Positions 7,962 to 16,079 of a stretch of 34,195 bases of DNA are shown here, piece by piece. The notes below the pieces were generated by a model that was not told where the DNA came from, ran no database searches, and saw nothing but the letters and a program-made list of their open reading frames with translations. Both the position numbers and the translations under genes were made by a program. Numbering within the stretch: position 1 is the stretch's first letter; each line of letters opens with the position of its first letter. The stretch is from Levilactobacillus wangkuiensis (GTDB lineage Bacteria > Bacillota > Bacilli > Lactobacillales > Lactobacillaceae): NCBI RefSeq assembly GCF_016861605.1, contig NZ_BOLM01000026.1, positions 1 to 34,195 of the forward strand. Reading direction: 5' to 3'.

Positions 7962-9569
7962 CTACTTCCAGTAAGCATACTGATACTGGGCGTCGTTGAT
8001 CAATGAGTACGTCAAGCCGCCGACCTTGTCGCTGATCAGTTTGGCCTCTGACGGTTGGTACAGAGGGACGTAGCCCTTGACGCTCATTAGGTATTTGTTG
8101 GCGGTGACCAAACCGTTGTAGCGGGCCTGGCCCGTCTTATTTTCCGCGGTCGTCAGAATCTGGTTGTAGGTTGGGTCATTCCAGTGGGTGAAGTTGACGG
8201 AGTTGTCCTTGGCCGCCAAATCCAGGTAGTCCGACGCGTCCAGCCAGTTGGTCGACCAGCCAATCAGGTTGATGTCAAAGTCGCCGGAGAAGTCGCGGGC
8301 CACGTGTTGGGCGTGGGGCAGCGCGGTCGTTTTCACGGTCAGTCCCTTGAAGTGCTTTTCCATCACGGATTGCAGGTAGGTGCCAATCTTTTTATCGTCG
8401 TCGCTGTCGTCGGTCAAGATGCTAATAGTGGCGGTGGACTTGCCGGTCTCCTTCAGGTATTTCTGCCAGTAGCCCTTGGCCTTGGCGATGTCATGGGGGA
8501 GCAGGTTGCCGGTTTCGGTGGCCATATCGCCACCCGTCTTAGGATTGATTTGGTCGCCACGTGGAATGGCACTCAGAGCGGGCTTGGACCCGTCTTGGAG
8601 CACCTGACTGGTCAACTGATTGCGGTCGACGATGTAGGAAACGGCCTGCCGCAGATTTTCGGAGTCGGTGACGGCCTTTTTGTGGTTGAAATACAACAGG
8701 TTCATGCGGCCCTGCAGGTGGGTGTGGAGCTGTTTTTCATTGCTATTGGCCCGGACGTACTCGCCACTGACCGTGGTTTCTTGGACCTTGCCCGCCTTGA
8801 ATAGGTTAGCGGCCGTCGTTTCGTCCTTAGTTACGGCGACCTTAACGCGCTTGATTTTAACGTTCTTGGCGTTCCAATAGTGGGAATTCTTTACGTAGTG
8901 CCAGGTCGAATTGCTGCCAGTCCAGCCGACCAGCTTGTAGGGGCCATTGGCGACGGCCGTGGTGGCGCTGGTTCCATACTTACTGCCGTATTTGGTCACG
9001 GCGGCGGTGTTCAACGGATAATACTTGCTGGCAAGCAGGTCGTTGAAGTAGGGAACGGCCTTGGTTAACTGGATGCGGAGCTTAGTTTTGCTGAGGGCGG
9101 TGATCCCCAGCTTGGATGGGGCGACCTGACTGTGTTGAATAGCGTTGTAATTTTTAAACGCCGACAGGAGGCTCGCGTACTGGGCTTTGGTCTTGGGGTC
9201 CGCCATGCGTTGGAGTGAGGTCACAAAGTCCTGGGCGGTGACGGGCTGGCCATTGGCCCATTTGGCCGTCTTCTTCAGGGTAAACGTATAGGTCTTGCCG
9301 TGATTCGTGGGCGTGACAATCTTGGTGGCCACCCCAGGGATAATCTTATTGTTGCGGCTATAGGTGTAGAGACCTTCCATCGTTTGAAAGATGACGCTGG
9401 CACTGTTGGTGTCGGTATCCTTGTTGGGGTCGACGGTGGCCGGTTCATCAGCTAAGGTGACGTTCAAGATTTTATTCTTATTGGTTTGACCCGCGGCACT
9501 GTTGCCACAGGCGCTCAAGGTCATGGCCACCAGCATGGTGACGGGAATTAGCGCTGCAAAATGTTTCAT
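7962..9569 (-). CDS. oppA: Peptide ABC transporter substrate-binding lipoprotein, cassette 2
   Basis: This second OppA-type lipoprotein is exactly 535 aa, as is the cassette 1 copy, and is clearly its paralogue. The lipobox LSAC places the lipidated Cys at residue 21. The family segments ASVIFQTMEGLYTYS, KWANGQPVTAQDFVTSLQRM, GPYKLVGW and YVKNSHYWNAK are all present. The ATG has AGGAGGG 8 nt upstream; the GTG three codons earlier directly abuts that site and is unlikely to be used. The leader is a T-box that probably reads a leucine codon, so the two paralogues seem to answer to different amino acids. No permease components are nearby. A parS-like palindrome covers the start codon, as in cassette 1. 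Confidence 0.92.
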   Translation of the reverse strand: MKHFAALIPVTMLVAMTLSACGNSAAGQTNKNKILNVTLADEPATVDPNKDTDTNSASVIFQTMEGLYTYSRNNKIIPGVATKIVTPTNHGKTYTFTLKKTAKWANGQPVTAQDFVTSLQRMADPKTKAQYASLLSAFKNYNAIQHSQVAPSKLGITALSKTKLRIQLTKAVPYFNDLLASKYYPLNTAAVTKYGSKYGTSATTAVANGPYKLVGWTGSNSTWHYVKNSHYWNAKNVKIKRVKVAVTKDETTAANLFKAGKVQETTVSGEYVRANSNEKQLHTHLQGRMNLLYFNHKKAVTDSENLRQAVSYIVDRNQLTSQVLQDGSKPALSAIPRGDQINPKTGGDMATETGNLLPHDIAKAKGYWQKYLKETGKSTATISILTDDSDDDKKIGTYLQSVMEKHFKGLTVKTTALPHAQHVARDFSGDFDINLIGWSTNWLDASDYLDLAAKDNSVNFTHWNDPTYNQILTTAENKTGQARYNGLVTANKYLMSVKGYVPLYQPSEAKLISDKVGGLTYSLINDAQYQYAYWK

Positions 9570-9577
9570 GTGAAACA
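9562..9577. promoter_or_regulatory. parS: parS-like site over the oppA start codon (cassette 2)
   Basis: TGTTTCATGTGAAACA, identical to the site at 5933-5948 and at the same place relative to the gene. One mismatch to the ParB consensus. Confidence 0.65.
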
Positions 9578-9616
9578 CCCTCCTAGTTTCAATTGCTTAG
9601 AAATAGTGGTGGATAC

Positions 9617-9934
9617 AAAAAGCGCCCCTACGGAAAGAACTTCTCCGTAAGGGCGCTGTCGCACGGTACCACCTTAATTTTTACTCGAACGTGAACGGCG
9701 ACACTCCTAGAGGCTGGTGACCATCAGCTAGGTCCGGTGGGCCAGCCAGGTCGCGATTCACTGCAGGGATAACGGTTGCCACCGGTCGGGCTTACTAAAT
9801 TTCAGCTGACAGTTCAGAAGGGAGTTCGCGTCGTCAGCCTTGACCCGCTTGCACTTAACCGGGCTCGCTAACAAGGACCAAGGACGTTACTAGTCTTCAT
9901 CATCACTTTTTAATTTTCTAATCAATTGTTAATA
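9617..9934 (-). ncRNA. T-box riboswitch, probably Leu-specific
   Basis: This leader of cassette 2 has the same architecture as the one at 5996-6338: K-turn UGAUGA, AGUA, AGCGA distal motif, T-box AAGGTGGTACCGTGCG (9660-9675) and a terminator with stem GCGCCC/GGGCGC at 9617-9657. The specifier side reads GAA-CUC-C then CUUC (pairing with GAAG), so the codon is CUC (Leu). The UGGU motif fits discriminator A of tRNA-Leu and excludes the alternative UCC (Ser, discriminator G). Confidence 0.9.
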
Positions 9935-9940
9935 ATTGCT

Positions 9941-9968
9941 AGTTTAGCAGGAATTTGCTGAATGTCAA
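9941..9968 (-). promoter_or_regulatory. Promoter of T-box cassette 2
   Basis: On the minus strand: TTGACA (9963-9968), a 16-bp spacer, TAAACT (9941-9946) with TGC before it. Same geometry as the promoter of cassette 1. Confidence 0.75.
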
Positions 9969-10153
9969 CGGAAAATTGGCAAAGAGTTGTGACGGAGGCA
10001 ACCGATTTCTGCGGGTGTTTATAGAAATAACGGCGTCGAAAAAATATGGTCAACCACCTATCGTGTTGCGACCAAATAATCAAGCCTAATCACTACCGGT
10101 TTTTGCCAGTGATTGGTACACTTAGGCTATCTAAATTGAGGAGATGGTTGTCC

Positions 10154-10618
10154 ATGCAATCCCGTTTGATTCCCAGTTTTGCGTTTGAAAATGCCAAGGA
10201 GGCGTTGGCCTATTACCAAGACGTGTTCGGTGCGACTGACGTGTACCGATTCAGCCCCCAACCCGAGCAGGCGCAACAATTTCACCTGCCGGCTGAGGCT
10301 GATCTAGATGACATGACCATCCATGGCGGTTTTACCGTCTTAGGGATGAGCTTTCAAGTGGCGGATAGTTTCCGTGGCCCGGTCCAGTCGTCCAATCAGG
10401 TTGATATGATTTTAGACATCGATGGGGACGATGCTGCCAGCGTTCAGGCGGCCGAGGACTTTTACCAACACCTACAGGCCAGCGGTCAGGTCACCATTGA
10501 TATGCCGTTTGCCGAGCAATTCTGGGGTGGCAAGATGGGCCATTTCACGGATAAGTACGGGATTTCCTGGATGCTGCACGTGATGAAGTGGAGTCAGATC
10601 AAGGACCCCAATAAGTAA
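10154..10618 (+). CDS. VOC-fold (PhnB/glyoxalase-like) protein
   Basis: This 154-aa protein of the vicinal-oxygen-chelate superfamily is closest to the PhnB/3-demethylubiquinone-methyltransferase-like group. Typical features are the N-terminal PSFAFENAKEALAYYQDVFGA and the C-terminal WGGKMGHFTDKYGISWML. These cytoplasmic proteins are often listed as glyoxalase or resistance-related, but the reaction is unknown. The start at 10154 is chosen because GAGGAG lies 9 nt upstream; a longer in-frame extension lacks a site. A possible promoter is TTGCCA (10103-10108), 18 bp, CTATCT. It converges with the MerR gene, sharing a terminator. Confidence 0.85.
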   Translation: MQSRLIPSFAFENAKEALAYYQDVFGATDVYRFSPQPEQAQQFHLPAEADLDDMTIHGGFTVLGMSFQVADSFRGPVQSSNQVDMILDIDGDDAASVQAAEDFYQHLQASGQVTIDMPFAEQFWGGKMGHFTDKYGISWMLHVMKWSQIKDPNK

Positions 10619-10620
10619 GC

Positions 10621-10667
10621 AAAAACGACTGATACCGGGCCCTTTGGTGGGTGGTGTCAGTCGTTTT
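10621..10667. terminator. Bidirectional terminator, VOC gene and merR gene
   Basis: AAAACGACTGATACC pairs with GGTGTCAGTCGTTTT; A-run and T-run flank the stem, so it can act on both strands. Confidence 0.9.
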
Positions 10668-10676
10668 GAGTTCTAG

Positions 10677-11438
10677 CTATTTGGCGTACCGTGTAATCAC
10701 GGCAATCAGTGTTTGCGCGGCGTCGGGTAGCCCAACGTGATCGTTGTAGTAGTCCGCAAATCGGCTATCGGCGGCGTACATTTGAGCCAGGCCGCGGTGA
10801 GCTTCTGCGGTGTAATTGTTCCACGTGAAACACAACCATTGCCGGTGTAGTTGAAAGACTTGTTGGGCGGCTTCACTAGCTAAGTCACCACTGCGGGTCA
10901 CCGTGCGGAGCGCTTGGAAAAGTGCCTGCTCGGTGGCCTGCATTTGCTGGTAATCGGCTTCGCTTAGATTGGCAAATTTCTGTTGGCTAGCGGCAAAGCT
11001 CTCGGCGCCATAACGGTGTCGAACCTCCGTGCCAAATTGTCGGTCGTTCTGGTCTAATTGTTCTTTCTTAAAGGCACTAAATTTTTCTGCATTGGTCATT
11101 TGGGGGCCTCCATTTCTAGCCGCTAGGGTGCGGTCTAGGGTATTTAGCAAGGTCGTCAGGTGGTCGCGTTCATCCGCTAAACGTTGGCGTTGGTCGGCTA
11201 AGGCGGCCGTTTGTACCGCTTTAGGCTGGGTCAACAAGTCTTGAATCGCGGTGAGCTGAAAGCCAAAGGTTTGGAAATAACGAATCACTTGTAGCTGGTC
11301 CACGGCGGTCTCTGAGTATTCGCGGTACCCGTTCGTGGGATTGCGTTGGGCTGGCAATAGGCCAATTTGATCATAGTAGCGCAACGTGCGCGGACTCACA
11401 CCAGCGAGCTGGCTGAGGGCTTGAATACTGTAGGTCAT
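10677..11438 (-). CDS. MerR-family regulator with TipAS-type ligand domain
   Basis: This transcription regulator has 253 aa. Residues 1-70 form the MerR winged helix-turn-helix (SIQALSQLAGVSPRTLRYYDQIGLLP, broken here at 20: the key part is SPRTLRYYDQIGLLP, then NGYREY). A coiled coil follows (about 75-110), and residues 120-250 match the TipAS antibiotic-recognition domain (for example FTWNNYTAEAHRGLAQMY and DAAQTLIAVITRYAK). TipA-type proteins sense drugs and activate promoters with long spacers. AAGGAGG precedes the ATG. Its own promoter has a 19-bp spacer over a dyad, so autoregulation is likely. No efflux gene adjoins it. The reading frame contains a perfect parS sequence. Confidence 0.88.
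   Translation of the reverse strand: MTYSIQALSQLAGVSPRTLRYYDQIGLLPAQRNPTNGYREYSETAVDQLQVIRYFQTFGFQLTAIQDLLTQPKAVQTAALADQRQRLADERDHLTTLLNTLDRTLAARNGGPQMTNAEKFSAFKKEQLDQNDRQFGTEVRHRYGAESFAASQQKFANLSEADYQQMQATEQALFQALRTVTRSGDLASEAAQQVFQLHRQWLCFTWNNYTAEAHRGLAQMYAADSRFADYYNDHVGLPDAAQTLIAVITRYAK
10817..10832. promoter_or_regulatory. parS: parS site, perfect consensus
   Basis: TGTTCCACGTGAAACA matches the ParB recognition sequence TGTTNCACGTGAAACA at every position. It lies inside the merR coding region, as many parS sites lie inside genes. Confidence 0.88.
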
Positions 11439-11468
11439 GCGACCACCTCCTTTTCTTGCTTAAAACCT

Positions 11469-11499
11469 ACTATAGAGGTTGCCGTTACGTCAAGGTCAA
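11469..11499 (-). promoter_or_regulatory. MerR-type promoter-operator with 19-bp spacer
   Basis: On the minus strand: TTGACC (11494-11499), a 19-bp spacer, TATAGT (11469-11474). The long spacer is the hallmark of MerR-activated promoters. An imperfect 23-bp dyad centred on CGTaACG (11475-11497) fills the spacer, with TTG/CAA and GA/TC arms. Confidence 0.8.
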
Positions 11500-11512
11500 G
11501 CACTTGTTTACG

Positions 11513-13396
11513 CTAATCAATCACCCGCACCGCTCGTGGATTCGCGGTCACGTAGCCACCTGGGACGCGGTAGCGCCGTGGACTAGGCTGACTTAGGTCG
11601 TGGGGGTGCGCGTAGGCCCAGCCCAGAACCCTTAGCCGCTGGTCGGGTCGGTAGGTTTGCCGCCGCTCTGTGAGATTCGCCGTGCCGTAACGGGTCACCC
11701 GAGTTTTGGTCTGAATGTGCGTGGGTGATACGAGTTTCCCGGCCCGGATGAGCTGACGATTGGCCGTTATGTAAGTGCCATTGGTGAGCTGCAAGCGCGT
11801 CGTGAGGTGGCGGTGCTGGATGGCGACCACCTTGAGGACGCTCCCCTGGGCATAGTGAGTGACCGGATTGGCGGTCGTCAGATGGGGTTGTGTGTGCGCA
11901 TCGACCCCGGCCGGATCAATCACCGTAATCTGGCGGGGCGCCGTTCGATAGTAAGCTGCCGTCACGTAGCCAGTGCTGGCCGTGATGTAGCCCATTTGCC
12001 CGTCCGTGCGACTCTCATGATTGATGTCCCGCACACGATAACGACGACGGCCGGCGTGAGATTTGGTTTCACCAATAATGATAAATAGGGGCCGATTAGC
12101 CCGCGGTTGTTGCGCGTATCTGGCTTGGCGCTCCTTAACCCGAAAGGTTGCGTGGCGGTAGAGGTAGAGCGACTTAAGGGCGTAGACGACCCGAGGCTGG
12201 AAATGCTGGGGATGTTGCTTGGCGGCGGCCTCTTTCCGTGGTGGCTGAGGGTGACTGGCCGTATTGGCGTGTGCCGTTGAGATGGGGTTAACTGGTGACT
12301 TAGGTGCGAACCCTGGTTTTGGGGACGGCTTGGCTGGAACAGGAGCCTTCGCCCATTTCAACCGGTAATATTGGAGACTGTCGGTCAGGAGAATGCTGCC
12401 ATCGGGGTAGTCGATTGGGGCCGCTTCAGAATAATTGGCGTATGTATGCTTAGGCATGATGATGAGCCACTTGGTCTTGGGATAGATGCCACTCACCAGC
12501 GCATCCGTGCCGTCCAGGGTCAGGGTCTTGGATATGTTGTTGTAAACCTTCAGGCTATTTTGGACAGGTTCGCCGTCAAGTCCCTTGACCCGCGCCGGTA
12601 GACGGACGGTCGTGTCAGAGGTGAAGGTGGCGGGATCAATGTAGGTGACTTTCTGTTTGAAGTCGACATACTGGCCGATGCCCAGGACATTGACCTTGCC
12701 AAATTTTCTGAAATAGGAAAAGTCAGTGACTCGCTGATTACTGATGGTCAGGTTTGTGCGACCATCCTGGTTGTGATATTTTAGACTGCTAAATTTGCTA
12801 AGAAGGGGGTCTAGCAGGTGAATGTCCGCGTCAGTCAATCCGGCATAGTTCGTATAGCCGCTAATCCCGGTGAGACACAGTTGACGGGGGAAGGTCGACG
12901 GGTCCTCCAGAATGTTTATCTGATTGAGGGCGGTGAAATCGGTGTTGTGCATGCCATCCTGAAAAACCGTCAGACTGCCCGAGACCGGCACCCCAGCCAG
13001 TGGCGCCCAGGAGACGTGTTTAGCAACATCAAACTGAATGGTGACGCCAATGCCGGTGGGTAATTCGCGTAGACTTTCAAGGCCTGCTAGCGAGGTAGCG
13101 ACTAGAGAATTTGTATAGTCACTGATATCCGGTTGAACGCCGCGGTAGTGGCGGATATCCCCATACGTGACGGGGCGGCCCCCAGTGTTGAAGGCTTTGG
13201 CAACTAGCACTTCTAAATTAGGGTCCGCAAAGGCGACGGGGTCCTGATCGGCGTGGCTGGGACTAGGCACCGTTACGGTTGGGTGCGTTTCAGCGGCTAG
13301 CACGGGACTGGGGAAGATGACTGGCATTCCGCAGAGTAGGGTGAGGGTCGTGAGACTTGCCCAGAATAAGTGTTGGTAATGAACAGGCGTTGCCAT
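11513..13396 (-). CDS. Large secreted surface protein with DUF5776 and SLAP-like repeats
   Basis: This 627-aa extracellular protein has a Sec signal peptide at residues 1-35 (hydrophobic core, cleavage near VLAAETH). Residues 60-330 resemble the leucine-rich, internalin-like surface regions of lactobacilli (LVATSLAGLESLRELPTG; SLKYHNQDGRTNLTISNQRV). A Pro-rich linker (about 350-400) follows. Residues about 405-490 match DUF5776: VYALKSLYLYRHATF, NRPLFIIIGETKSHAG, RYRVRDINHES, GYITASTGYVTAAYY. The last 130 residues look like SLAP-type wall-binding modules, each ending in a GGYVTANPRAVRV-like strand. There is no LPxTG motif, so attachment is probably non-covalent. GGGAGA precedes the ATG. An extended -10 (TGC TATACT) lies upstream at about 13446-13451. 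Confidence 0.8.
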   Translation of the reverse strand: MATPVHYQHLFWASLTTLTLLCGMPVIFPSPVLAAETHPTVTVPSPSHADQDPVAFADPNLEVLVAKAFNTGGRPVTYGDIRHYRGVQPDISDYTNSLVATSLAGLESLRELPTGIGVTIQFDVAKHVSWAPLAGVPVSGSLTVFQDGMHNTDFTALNQINILEDPSTFPRQLCLTGISGYTNYAGLTDADIHLLDPLLSKFSSLKYHNQDGRTNLTISNQRVTDFSYFRKFGKVNVLGIGQYVDFKQKVTYIDPATFTSDTTVRLPARVKGLDGEPVQNSLKVYNNISKTLTLDGTDALVSGIYPKTKWLIIMPKHTYANYSEAAPIDYPDGSILLTDSLQYYRLKWAKAPVPAKPSPKPGFAPKSPVNPISTAHANTASHPQPPRKEAAAKQHPQHFQPRVVYALKSLYLYRHATFRVKERQARYAQQPRANRPLFIIIGETKSHAGRRRYRVRDINHESRTDGQMGYITASTGYVTAAYYRTAPRQITVIDPAGVDAHTQPHLTTANPVTHYAQGSVLKVVAIQHRHLTTRLQLTNGTYITANRQLIRAGKLVSPTHIQTKTRVTRYGTANLTERRQTYRPDQRLRVLGWAYAHPHDLSQPSPRRYRVPGGYVTANPRAVRVID

Positions 13397-13994
13397 GACA
13401 ATCTCCCCCCAACCAATCTAATTAGCTGATTCGTCACTCGTGGTAAGTATAGCATGTTGACAAGAGGTTTCCTAAAGAAAATCGCACAAATGGTTTAATG
13501 TGTGTGGCTGAATTTACCGATGATAAATTTAGCGAATGGCTCGTGATAAGAATCTTAATTCTAATACAAATATGCTTATACAACGGGGGTGTAATGAACA
13601 ACAATAGAGTTGCCATGATTGAAAAGATAAGAAATTGTTAGGTAGAATAGTCTCTCGTATAAAATTAAAATAACTACACCAATAAATACCTAATCTCAGT
13701 CATCATCAGACAATTTGTCACAGCCGCCAACGGCCCCGCATCCCAGAACCGCCGCATTCCCCCACACAATTAGCCAAACGCCCTGGTTCCCATGAAACAC
13801 CAAGCCCAGAACGACTTTTCACCCTCCCTAAGAATCCGAACCCAACGCCGCCATGCCGGGGTTTCATCCAAGACCGTTGTTTTGTACTGACCCCGAAGTG
13901 TGATAAAATAAGGGTATTATTTGTAACTTTCTGACCGCGTCAAAATGATGCGGGTAACCATAACTTTTTAAGATGAAACAGATGAGGAGCAAGT
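13397..13994. other. Intergenic region between the surface protein and gdpP
   Basis: No convincing gene in 598 bp. The part up to about 13690 is AT-rich. From about 13720 to 13870 the plus strand is strikingly C-rich and G-poor. Around 13784-13799 there is a degenerate parS-like sequence (two mismatches to the oppA-type sites). The gdpP promoter lies at the 3' end. Confidence 0.6.
13882..13909 (+). promoter_or_regulatory. Promoter of gdpP
   Basis: TTGTAC (13882-13887), a 16-bp spacer, TAAAAT (13904-13909) preceded by TGA (extended -10). Confidence 0.65.
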
Positions 13995-16010
13995 ATGAAT
14001 AAAATATTTTCACGAGACAACGTGCCCGAGTTTTTGCAGAATCGGCGCCTACGGGGAATCGCGGTACTAACGGCGGTCTTGGCCATTCTGGGTATCGTGT
14101 TGTCGTTCCTGTTGAACTGGATCTTCGGGATCGTGATTCTGGTGCTGGTGGGGGTGGCCACGCTATTTCTGTTCAATACCATGGCAGAAATCGGCGCGGA
14201 CACCACCCAGTACATATCCGACCTGTCGTTTCGGATTCAACAGGGCGAGCAGGAAGCGCTGATTCGGATGCCGCCTGGTGTCATGATTCTGGGTGACACG
14301 GATCAGATTGAGTGGGTCAACCCGTATCTGCAGCACTACTTTGGTGATACGGACGTGTTGAACCGCACGTTAAGCGACGTGGATGCTGACCTGGCCAAGC
14401 TCGTGGCGACGACGCCACCGCAGACCATGACCACCGTGAGCTGGCGCGACTACCGCTTTACGCTGTATGTCCAACCGGATTTTCACGCGGTCTACCTCTA
14501 CGATATCACCCATTATCAGTTGATTCAGGAACAGTACGACGACGAGAAAATTGCCATCGGCCAAGTCTTCTTGGATAACTATGATGAAGTGACGCAATCA
14601 ATGACCGACCAAGACATTTCCAACCTGCGAAATTACGTGACCAATGAGTTATCGGCCTGGGTTCAACAGTTTGACATGTACCTCAAGCAGCTGGACGACG
14701 ACCACTACTTCGTGCTGGCCTACGCCAAGTCGTTGGCGGCCATCGAAGCGGATAAATTTAAAATTCTCGATACCATTCGGGAGAGCACGTCCAAGCAAAA
14801 TTTCCCGCTGACCCTGAGTATGGGGATTGCGTACGGCGACGCCAACCTGAACAAGCTGGCCGACCAAGCCCAGAGTAACCTGGACCTGGCGCTCGGCCGG
14901 GGTGGCGACCAAGTTGTCGTCAAGGCCGCCGACCAAGAAGCCCGCTACTATGGTGGGAAGACCAACCCGATGGAGAAACGGACGCGGGTCCGGGCACGGA
15001 TGATTTCACAAGCCCTGCAAGAGCTGATGAACGAATCCGACCAGATCTTCGTCCAAGGCCATACCCAACCGGATATGGATTCGTTGGGGGCCTGCCTGGG
15101 GATTCGACGGATTGCCAAGATGAACAACAAGACCTGTTGGATCGTCCTCGACAAGGAAACCGTCCACTCCGACGTGCAGCGCTTGCTGGATAATTTGAAA
15201 GCCTATCCGGACGTGGATGCGGCCATCATTTCACCAGAAGAGGCGCTGGAAAAGGCGACCGACCAGAGCATGCTCTTGATGGTCGACCATTCCAAGCCGT
15301 CCATTTCCATCACGGCTGACCTGTACAAGCGCCTGGAGAACCGCGTGATGATCATTGACCATCACCGGCGGGGCGAAGAATTTCCCGAGAACCCCTTACT
15401 GGTCTACATTGAACCGTACGCCAGCTCAACTTGTGAGTTGATCACCGAAATGTTTGAGTATCAATCACAAGAAGGGGAGCCTATCAACAAGCTGGAAGCC
15501 ACGGCGATGTTGACCGGGATCTTCGTGGATACCAAGCACTTCTCGTTGCGGACCGGGACCCGGACGTTTGACGCCGCCAGTTACTTGCGGTCTGCCGGAG
15601 CCGACGCCATTGAGATGCAACAGTATATGAAGGAAAACGTCGATAGTTACCTGCAACGCAATCATTTGATCGAAATGGTTGAGTTCGTGAACGAGGACAT
15701 GGCCCTGATCACGGGTGAAGAGGATCAAACCTACGATCCCGTGACCGCGGCGCAGGCGGCCGATGACCTGCTGAACATGTCCGGCGTGGATGCCTCGTTC
15801 GTGATTACCCGTCGTGCAGACGGTCGCGTGGGGATTTCTGCCCGTTCGCTGGGTGAAATCAACGTGCAGCTGACCATGGAAGCCATGGGCGGTGGCGGTC
15901 ATTTGTCCAATGCGGCGACCCAGATCGCTGATAAGACGGTGGCCGAGGTCAAGCAACAACTGTTAGATATCCTGACCCATGCAGATGAACCCGAGCCAGC
16001 AACGACTTAG
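13995..16010 (+). CDS. gdpP: Cyclic-di-AMP phosphodiesterase GdpP
   Basis: GdpP hydrolyses the second messenger c-di-AMP to pApA and thereby tunes potassium and osmotic balance, cell-wall stress and growth. The 671 residues show the full family layout: two membrane helices (about 20-62), a PAS-like region (about 75-150), a degenerate GGDEF domain (about 170-310, without an intact GGDEF motif), and a DHH phosphoesterase domain with HTQPDMDS (356-363), VDH (430-431) and DHH (455-457). The DHHA1 segment GGGGHLSNAA lies near residue 635. GAGGAG precedes the ATG. It lies 69 bp before rplI, the conserved neighbour in lactobacilli, with no terminator between them. Confidence 0.96.
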   Translation: MNKIFSRDNVPEFLQNRRLRGIAVLTAVLAILGIVLSFLLNWIFGIVILVLVGVATLFLFNTMAEIGADTTQYISDLSFRIQQGEQEALIRMPPGVMILGDTDQIEWVNPYLQHYFGDTDVLNRTLSDVDADLAKLVATTPPQTMTTVSWRDYRFTLYVQPDFHAVYLYDITHYQLIQEQYDDEKIAIGQVFLDNYDEVTQSMTDQDISNLRNYVTNELSAWVQQFDMYLKQLDDDHYFVLAYAKSLAAIEADKFKILDTIRESTSKQNFPLTLSMGIAYGDANLNKLADQAQSNLDLALGRGGDQVVVKAADQEARYYGGKTNPMEKRTRVRARMISQALQELMNESDQIFVQGHTQPDMDSLGACLGIRRIAKMNNKTCWIVLDKETVHSDVQRLLDNLKAYPDVDAAIISPEEALEKATDQSMLLMVDHSKPSISITADLYKRLENRVMIIDHHRRGEEFPENPLLVYIEPYASSTCELITEMFEYQSQEGEPINKLEATAMLTGIFVDTKHFSLRTGTRTFDAASYLRSAGADAIEMQQYMKENVDSYLQRNHLIEMVEFVNEDMALITGEEDQTYDPVTAAQAADDLLNMSGVDASFVITRRADGRVGISARSLGEINVQLTMEAMGGGGHLSNAATQIADKTVAEVKQQLLDILTHADEPEPATT

Positions 16011-16079
16011 TTAATTGCTTCTCGCCAGTAGGTAGCGTAGGATAATTATTAGATATGTAATAAGTGAGGAGTGAACGAC

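Noticed and set aside
13594..13641. 15-codon frame MNNNRVAMIEKIRNC after GGGGGTG
   Set aside because: Too short to support, with no clear promoter or partner gene.
13784..13799. TGGTTCCCATGAAACA, a degenerate parS
   Set aside because: Two mismatches to the oppA-type sites and three to the consensus; not counted as a parS.
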